From the NCBI GenBank assembly GCA_002418985.1, contig DIFE01000038.1, positions 1-26,449 on the forward strand: DNA of 26,449 bases, read 5' to 3'. This document shows positions 21,383 to 26,449 of the stretch, piece after piece. The notes below the pieces were generated by a model. The model was not told where the DNA came from. It saw nothing but the letters and a program-made list of their open reading frames with translations, and made no database searches. Both the position numbers and the translations under genes were made by a program. This DNA comes from Deltaproteobacteria bacterium UBA5756 (GTDB taxonomy: Bacteria > Desulfobacterota > Syntrophorhabdia > Syntrophorhabdales > Syntrophorhabdaceae). Every line of letters starts with the position of its first letter. Within the stretch, counting starts at the first letter, position 1.

Positions 21383-22924
21383 ATGCTGAATACATCGCAC
21401 GAGGTCAGGAAACTTTCGCTTCTTTTTGAGATCAGCACGAAACTCAACGAAAGCCTCGATCTCAAGACAGTTCTGAAACCCATCCTCCAGATGACGGCAC
21501 AGCACATGAAGATACCCCGAGGGACACTGACCATCCTGAACAGAACCACCGGGGAAATCGTCGTCGAGGAAGCGTACGGCCTCAGGCCCGAAGAAAAGGC
21601 CAAAGGCAAGTATCGCGTGGGAGAGGGTGTCACCGGCAAGGTCATCTATACGGGGCAGCCCGTTGTCATTCCCCACATCTCCGATGAACCCCTTTTTCTC
21701 GATAAAACGGGAGCAAGGAAAAACCTCGATAAGAGCAACATCGCCTTTCTGTGTGTACCTGTAAAGGCGGGTGTCGAGACCATAGGGGCCCTTTCCGCCG
21801 ATTGTCCCTCCCAGGAAAACAGTGTCCTCGAGGAAAACCTCCGCCTGCTCACCATAATCGCATCGTCCATTTCTCAGGCTGTCCGCCTTCGCCAGCAGGC
21901 CCAGGAACAACTCGACAAGATCAGGGAAGAGAACAGGCGCCTTCAGGACCAGCTTCAGGACAGATACCGGTCGAAGACGATCATAGGGAACTCCAGGGCG
22001 ATGCACAACGTCTATACCCTCATCGACAAGGTCTGCAGAACAAACACGACGGTCCTCATCCTGGGAGAAAGCGGCGTCGGCAAGGAACGGATCGCCCATG
22101 CGATTCATTATGGTTCGCCACGGGCCGACAAACCTTTTGTAAAGATCAATTGTGCCGCCCTGCCTGAATCCCTTGTGGAAAGCGAGTTGTTCGGCCATGA
22201 AAAAGGGGCTTTCACGGGCGCCGCCACGGCGCGCAAGGGGCGTTTCGAGATAGCCGACCAGGGAACGATCTTTCTTGATGAAATAGGCGACCTTTCTCCG
22301 GCCGTGCAAACGAAACTGCTCCGGGTACTCCAGGAAAAGGAATTTGAGCGTATCGGCGACAATACGACCCTGCATGTTGACGTAAGGGTGATCGCGGCGA
22401 CAAACCGCAGTCTTGAAAGCCTGATGGAAGAAGGAGAATTCAGGGAAGATCTCTACTATCGGTTAAACATCTTTCCCATCGTCGTGCCTCCCCTGCGGGA
22501 ACGCAAGGCGGACATCATGCTTCTCACCAATCATTTCGTGGAAAAATTCAGCGGGGAGCAAGACAAGAAAATAATCGAAGTGTCGACCCCGGCAACGGAC
22601 ATGCTCGTCGGTTACCACTGGCCGGGGAACGTACGTGAACTGGAGAATTGTATAGAGCGGGCAATTATCCTCTGCAATGACGGCATAATCGAAACCCATC
22701 ATCTCCCTGCGAACCTCCATATCGTCCACGATATCGGAACCCAGGAACAGGAACCTCCCTTCAGGAATGTGATGGCAAAACTTGAGAAGGATATCATTAC
22801 TGAAGAACTGAGGCGCTCGCGCGGAAACATGGCGAGAGCAGCCAGAACGCTGGGCATTACCGAAAGGATGATGGGGCTTCGGGTTGCCAAGTATGACATC
22901 GATCCCATCCGTTTCAAACGCTGA
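21383..22924 (+). CDS. NifA-like sigma-54-dependent activator (GAF-AAA+-HTH)
   Basis: This 513-residue enhancer-binding protein has an N-terminal GAF domain (about 15-165), a linker helix, and an AAA+ domain with Walker A G-E-S-G-V-G-K-E (228-235), the sigma-54 contact loop G-A-F-T-G-A (275-280) and Walker B T-I-F-L-D-E (295-300). A Fis-type HTH lies at about 479-501, ending L-G-I-T-E-R-M-M-G-L-R. GAF plus this C-terminus is the NifA pattern. The Cys cluster of oxygen-sensitive NifA proteins is absent from the linker. The ATG at 21383 is preferred over a TTG at 21344 that lies within the terminator stem; its ribosome-binding site (AGGACGAGG) is modest. No nif structural gene is in view. Confidence 0.93.
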   Translation: MLNTSHEVRKLSLLFEISTKLNESLDLKTVLKPILQMTAQHMKIPRGTLTILNRTTGEIVVEEAYGLRPEEKAKGKYRVGEGVTGKVIYTGQPVVIPHISDEPLFLDKTGARKNLDKSNIAFLCVPVKAGVETIGALSADCPSQENSVLEENLRLLTIIASSISQAVRLRQQAQEQLDKIREENRRLQDQLQDRYRSKTIIGNSRAMHNVYTLIDKVCRTNTTVLILGESGVGKERIAHAIHYGSPRADKPFVKINCAALPESLVESELFGHEKGAFTGAATARKGRFEIADQGTIFLDEIGDLSPAVQTKLLRVLQEKEFERIGDNTTLHVDVRVIAATNRSLESLMEEGEFREDLYYRLNIFPIVVPPLRERKADIMLLTNHFVEKFSGEQDKKIIEVSTPATDMLVGYHWPGNVRELENCIERAIILCNDGIIETHHLPANLHIVHDIGTQEQEPPFRNVMAKLEKDIITEELRRSRGNMARAARTLGITERMMGLRVAKYDIDPIRFKR

Positions 22925-22997
22925 CCCTGCATTTCACCTCCCCTTATCACCTTCATCGCGTCTGCAGAAACAGAGGTCTCCCCACAGTGCAACATTC

Positions 22998-23029
22998 AGG
23001 TAGGATAGGTCTCTCTTTCCTACCTTTTT
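22998..23029 (+). terminator. Intrinsic terminator after the nifA-like gene
   Basis: AGGTAGGA (22998-23005) and TCCTACCT (23018-23025) form a perfect eight-base stem with a 12-base loop, followed by TTTT. The remaining bases to 23281 show no further gene. Confidence 0.88.
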
Positions 23030-23281
23030 GTAGCTCTGTCCCGGGCTTTGCCGCCTCGGAAACAGACGGTACAATACATCCCCCGGGCAACCATCCGCGC
23101 CTAACATCCTGTAATTCCCCAACATATCCCGATTACCCGTAGATGGATACTTGAGTTACCGACCAGCGGCACAGTTATTGATAATAAGACCGACAAGCCT
23201 GTTCAGTCATGACGGGGTATCGGGGTAGTGGATACACGGGGAATGCTGATAATGGGCAAACAACTATCAGGGAGGCATGAT

Positions 23282-24172
23282 ATGAAACATTCAAAGCCGG
23301 TAACAGCCTGTTTGCTGTTCTTGTTCCTCGCGGCAGAGGGCATTGTTTTTGCGGAGGGGCCAAAAGACTCCGCCCAGGCACCGGAAGCGCCAAAAACCCA
23401 GGAAAAACCAGCGGAAGCGGCCGTAACGGGAAGCGGTTCCGTCGGTGTTTACAACCAGTACATATTCCGCGGATACGAGATAGGCCAGAGCGGCCTCATC
23501 GTCCAGCCTTCATTGACCGCTTCGTACAAAGGCTTTTCGGCGACATTCTGGGGAAACCTGGACACGAACCAGAGAAATACAAAGACAGCCGCTTTCAGCC
23601 AGGAATTCAAGAAGGGTTGGAACGAAACCGATCTCACGCTCAGTTACACCCATGCCATCGATAAGCTCTCGCTCACGGGCGGCTATATTTATTACGGCAC
23701 GAAGTATGCCGATGAGACCGAGGAATTCTTCGGCACCATCGCCTACGACATCATAACCAAGCCTACATTATCGATATACAGGGACATCACTAACTACAAG
23801 GGTACGTACGTCAACCTGTCCTTTTCGCATTCCTTTCCCATCTACAAGGCGATAGCTCTCGACCTGGGAGCATCCTTCGGCTATTTCATCGGGGAAAGCG
23901 ACTACTGGAGGACATACGACGAATCCACGGGAACCTACACGGGCAGCAAGTACAAGGGGTTCCATGACGGCATGATAAAGGCCGGTCTGACGATTCCCGT
24001 AACCAGGGCATTTGTCATCCAGCCGATGGTGCAGTACTGGTTCCCCCTTACCGGGGATGCGAAAAGAGAATACGATGCGGTCCCCGGGGCGGACATAAAA
24101 GATTCCTATAATCCGAACGGGCCTGTGAAGAACAACGTCGTATACGGGGTGGGTTTTACATACAGTTTCTAA
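23282..24172 (+). CDS. TorF family putative outer-membrane porin
   Basis: This 296-residue exported protein has a signal peptide (K-H-S-K-P-V-T-A-C-L-L-F-L-F-L...F-A). A short Pro/Ala/Lys-rich linker (about 25-48) precedes a beta barrel that opens with the family hallmark G-V-Y-N-Q-Y-I-F-R-G-Y-E. Alternating strands end in F-T-Y-S-F, and a C-terminal Phe is standard for outer-membrane barrels. TorF/Gcw_chp proteins are putative porins of unknown substrate. GGGAGG lies six bases before the ATG at 23282; the frame is open 18 codons earlier without support. Confidence 0.92.
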   Translation: MKHSKPVTACLLFLFLAAEGIVFAEGPKDSAQAPEAPKTQEKPAEAAVTGSGSVGVYNQYIFRGYEIGQSGLIVQPSLTASYKGFSATFWGNLDTNQRNTKTAAFSQEFKKGWNETDLTLSYTHAIDKLSLTGGYIYYGTKYADETEEFFGTIAYDIITKPTLSIYRDITNYKGTYVNLSFSHSFPIYKAIALDLGASFGYFIGESDYWRTYDESTGTYTGSKYKGFHDGMIKAGLTIPVTRAFVIQPMVQYWFPLTGDAKREYDAVPGADIKDSYNPNGPVKNNVVYGVGFTYSF

Positions 24173-24415
24173 TCCCGAACAGTCCTTTGTTCCACCCATT
24201 CGCGATGAAGCGATGATCAGTGTGGAACCCTGATCGGTTTGGGCAGGCCTGGGAACAATGTCAGCTCCGGCGAGTGGTCTCCCGGCCGATCAGGTCAAAC
24301 AGCATAGCTCCCAAAGACGTCGGGTTCATGAACGACCGGCAGCAGTCCGGAATCCGGCAACATAAGCAACAGGGAGGAATTGAAGAAGGAGATTTCTAAA
24401 TGATCTGAGTACCCA

Positions 24416-24478
24416 AACCCCGGCCATCAAGCAAAACCCCCCTAACGAACTACCCCCTGAAATGTGATGGCCGGGGTT
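24416..24478. repeat. 14-bp perfect inverted repeat with 35-base loop
   Basis: AACCCCGGCCATCA (24416-24429) and TGATGGCCGGGGTT (24465-24478) are perfect reverse complements. The loop contains three runs of C (AACCCCCC, ACCCCC and a shorter one). No T-run follows on either strand, so it is not a classic terminator. It lies about 90 bases before the flavin-binding gene. The rest of 24173-24565 shows no gene. Confidence 0.6.
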
Positions 24479-24565
24479 CTCAAAGATGGCACGTTGCCAT
24501 TTCCGCTTCACGAGACTTCCCTGACGTGCTATAAGAACAGGAAAACAAGACGGGAGGCAACCGAT

Positions 24566-25036
24566 TTGCGCGTGCAGAAAAAACAGATCAAGGATCCGGC
24601 CGTCATCTCCGGCCTGCTCAGGCAATGCCCCATGGGAAGACTCGCCACAATCGGCGCCGACGGCTCTCCCATGATAAAACCCCTCAATTTCGTATACCTG
24701 GAAGGCGATGTGTATTTCCACTGCGCCCGTGAGGGAGAGAAGATGGAGGACATAAAAAGGGACGAACGGGTCTGCTTCGAGATCGATCTCCCCATCGGAT
24801 ACGTGAAAAGCAACGATAGCCCGTGCAAGGCCGGCTATCTCTACCAGAGCGTGATCGTCAAAGGAAGGGCGCTCATCATTGAGGAGAATGAGAAGAAACT
24901 GTGGGTACTGAAGGCCCTCATGGAAAAATATCAGCCCGAGGGTGGTTACGGTCCCTTCCCCCAGGCCAAACTGATGCTTACCGCCGTTGTCAGGATAATT
25001 ATCGATCATATATCGGGCAAAGAGGAACTCGGCTGA
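24566..25036 (+). CDS. Pyridoxamine 5'-phosphate oxidase family FMN-binding protein
   Basis: This 156-residue protein has the split-barrel flavin-binding fold. Family features are C-P-M-G-R-L-A-T-I-G-A-D-G-S-P, I-K-P-L-N-F-V-Y-L-E-G-D-V-Y-F-H-C-A-R-E-G-E-K, and R-D-E-R-V-C-F-E-I-D. Members range from true oxidases to nitroimidazole reductases and haem-degrading relatives, and this small one is most like the NimA/PNPOx-like group. The start is set by GGGAGG eight bases before a TTG at 24566; the open frame extends 34 codons up into the inverted repeat, which is unlikely to be coding. It follows the porin by about 390 bases. Confidence 0.88.
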   Translation: MRVQKKQIKDPAVISGLLRQCPMGRLATIGADGSPMIKPLNFVYLEGDVYFHCAREGEKMEDIKRDERVCFEIDLPIGYVKSNDSPCKAGYLYQSVIVKGRALIIEENEKKLWVLKALMEKYQPEGGYGPFPQAKLMLTAVVRIIIDHISGKEELG

Positions 25037-25215
25037 GATCTTCCTTTTAACCCCTTCACAACTGCCGGCTGATGATTCCTTCGGATCAAAGCGCCGCAGG
25101 CCCCTCCGCGAGTCCTGGATACACCGTCCGTCTACCCTTTTTGACCCGGCTTACAGTTTCCGGAACTGGACAAATCTCAACAAAACATTATGTTATCAGA
25201 AACAGGGGGAGCGGC

Positions 25216-26449
25216 ATGGCGCAAGATGAAAAGAAAGGACCAATACAGAATCTGAACGACAGATTACGTTCCCTATTCGGTCTCGGTGGCCCCGCCGATT
25301 CCGGGCAAAAAAAGGAGGGGTTGCCTCCAAAGACCCACTTCACGCTCTGGTATTTTCTTTTTGTGTTTCTTCTGCTTCTCTTACTCCAGCAATACTATTT
25401 TTCCGTGAAGACGGAGACAATTTCCTACAGTACGTTCAAGCAAAGCCTTGTCGCGGGAAACGTGAGCAAAGTGACCATCACCCCGGAAACCATAACCGGA
25501 ACGATGAAAGGTGAAGGAAAGGCGCCGGCCCGCGCGTTTATCACCGTCCGGGTCGATGATCCCGGACTCGTGAAGGATCTGGAAGACCATAAGGTCGACT
25601 ATTCCGGGAGCTACGAAAGCAAGTGGCTGGGCAATATCCTCTCATGGATCGTCCCCATCGCCATCTTCTTCCTCATATGGCGTTTCGCCATGTCCAGGAT
25701 GGGAGGACCGGGAGCAGGAGTGATGTCCTTCGGCAAGAGCAGGGCCAAATTGTCCGCCCAGGATGAGATAAAGGTCACCTTCGAAGACGTGGCTGGCATC
25801 GATGAGGCCAAGCAGGAACTACAGGAGGTGGTGGAGTTTCTACAGAGTCCCGAAAAATTCCAGAGACTTGGCGGGAGGATACCCAAGGGGGTTCTTCTCG
25901 TCGGCTCCCCCGGCACCGGCAAGACCCTTCTTGCCAAGGCGGTCGCCGGAGAGGCAAAGGTGCCTTTCTTCAGCATCAGCGGGTCCGAATTTGTCGAGAT
26001 GTTTGTCGGCGTCGGGGCATCCCGGGTCCGCGACCTCTTCTCCCAGGCCACGACCCGGGCACCATGCATCATCTTTATCGATGAACTCGATGCATTAGGG
26101 AAAGCCCGCGGGGTAAATGTTCTTGGCGGAAATGACGAGAGGGAACAGACACTCAACCAGCTTCTCGTCGAGATGGACGGTTTTCAATCGAACAAGGGCG
26201 TGATCATAATGGCCGCCACTAACCGCCCCGAAATCCTTGACCCCGCCCTGTTGCGCCCGGGAAGGTTTGACCGGCAGGTCCTGATCGACCGCCCCGATAT
26301 AAATGGCCGCGAAGCCATCCTGAAGATCCATTCCAGGGACGTCCCGTTGAGCCCCGAAGTCGATTTGCGCAAGGTCGCCGCCCTTACACCCGGCTTTGTG
26401 GGCGCCGACCTTGCCAACCTCATCAACGAGGCCGCCCTCCTTGCTGCCC
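25216..26449 (+). CDS. ftsH: ATP-dependent zinc metalloprotease FtsH (partial, runs off the window)
   Basis: The first 411 residues of an FtsH-type membrane protease are present; the C-terminal zinc-protease domain lies outside the window. Two membrane segments (about 43-62 and 138-159) flank a periplasmic domain. The AAA+ domain has Walker A G-S-P-G-T-G-K-T (230-237), the pore motif F-V-G-V-G (263-267), Walker B I-I-F-I-D-E (285-290) and the second region of homology N-R-P-E-I-L-D-P-A-L-L. Walker A differs by one residue from the usual GPPGTGKT, and L-D-A-L-G replaces I-D-A-V-G, as in secondary FtsH paralogues. GGGGGAG precedes the ATG. FtsH degrades misassembled membrane proteins and some regulators. 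Confidence 0.95.
   Translation, partial: MAQDEKKGPIQNLNDRLRSLFGLGGPADSGQKKEGLPPKTHFTLWYFLFVFLLLLLLQQYYFSVKTETISYSTFKQSLVAGNVSKVTITPETITGTMKGEGKAPARAFITVRVDDPGLVKDLEDHKVDYSGSYESKWLGNILSWIVPIAIFFLIWRFAMSRMGGPGAGVMSFGKSRAKLSAQDEIKVTFEDVAGIDEAKQELQEVVEFLQSPEKFQRLGGRIPKGVLLVGSPGTGKTLLAKAVAGEAKVPFFSISGSEFVEMFVGVGASRVRDLFSQATTRAPCIIFIDELDALGKARGVNVLGGNDEREQTLNQLLVEMDGFQSNKGVIIMAATNRPEILDPALLRPGRFDRQVLIDRPDINGREAILKIHSRDVPLSPEVDLRKVAALTPGFVGADLANLINEAALLAA

Noticed and set aside
24330..24401. A 23-codon ORF before the flavin-binding gene
   Set aside because: No ribosome-binding site at its start and no protein-like pattern; an AAGGAGA further on leads only to ATG-ATC-TGA.

Overview
The window comes from a Gram-negative bacterium, most likely an anaerobic member of the Desulfobacterota (the former Deltaproteobacteria). 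The evidence is an outer-membrane porin of the TorF type, a PilZ protein, a NifA-like sigma-54 activator whose C-terminus resembles those of Geobacter-like species, and an ADP-forming acyl-CoA synthetase of the kind common in syntrophic anaerobes. This placement is inference from gene content. No phage, CRISPR array or rRNA was seen.

Layout. Positions 1-150 hold a tRNA-Leu(UAA) with a strong promoter. From 318 to 3838 there are single-gene units: an ElyC/YdcF-like envelope protein, a 54-residue orphan, a degenerate receiver domain, a cold-shock protein with a long leader, a small orphan with a TTG start, and a YcgR-like PilZ protein. A Bcr/CflA drug exporter follows (4147-5490). A minus-strand operon of four exported proteins (8066 to 5521) runs from a near-consensus sigma-70 promoter. 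It contains two tandem paralogues, a TPR protein and a possible cysteine amidase. A second minus-strand operon (11314 to 8166) carries a small orphan, the alpha and beta subunits of an acyl-CoA synthetase (ADP-forming), and a B3/B4-domain protein. A gene-free stretch holds a large foldback element (11609-11989). Next come yidB, an exported OB-like protein, a double-HhH ComEA-like protein, a GlsB/YeaQ protein, a coiled-coil protein, a B12-binding radical SAM enzyme and a cyclic-nucleotide-binding protein.

The right third has a nitrogen theme: glnK, amt (broken by a one-base insertion) and a NifA-like regulator, with dodecin, pfkB, a membrane orphan, a porin, a flavin-binding protein and a partial ftsH between or after them.

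The most interesting signal is in two leaders. The amt-glnK leader begins at a textbook sigma-54 promoter. It then shows a hairpin with a six-base loop carrying A at position 1 and G at position 4, and this hairpin overlaps one arm of an intrinsic terminator. The nifA-like gene has the same arrangement 25 bases before its start codon. This is the layout of ANTAR-protein antitermination targets. It suggests that both the ammonium transporter/P-II operon and the activator are controlled by a nitrogen-responsive antiterminator encoded elsewhere.
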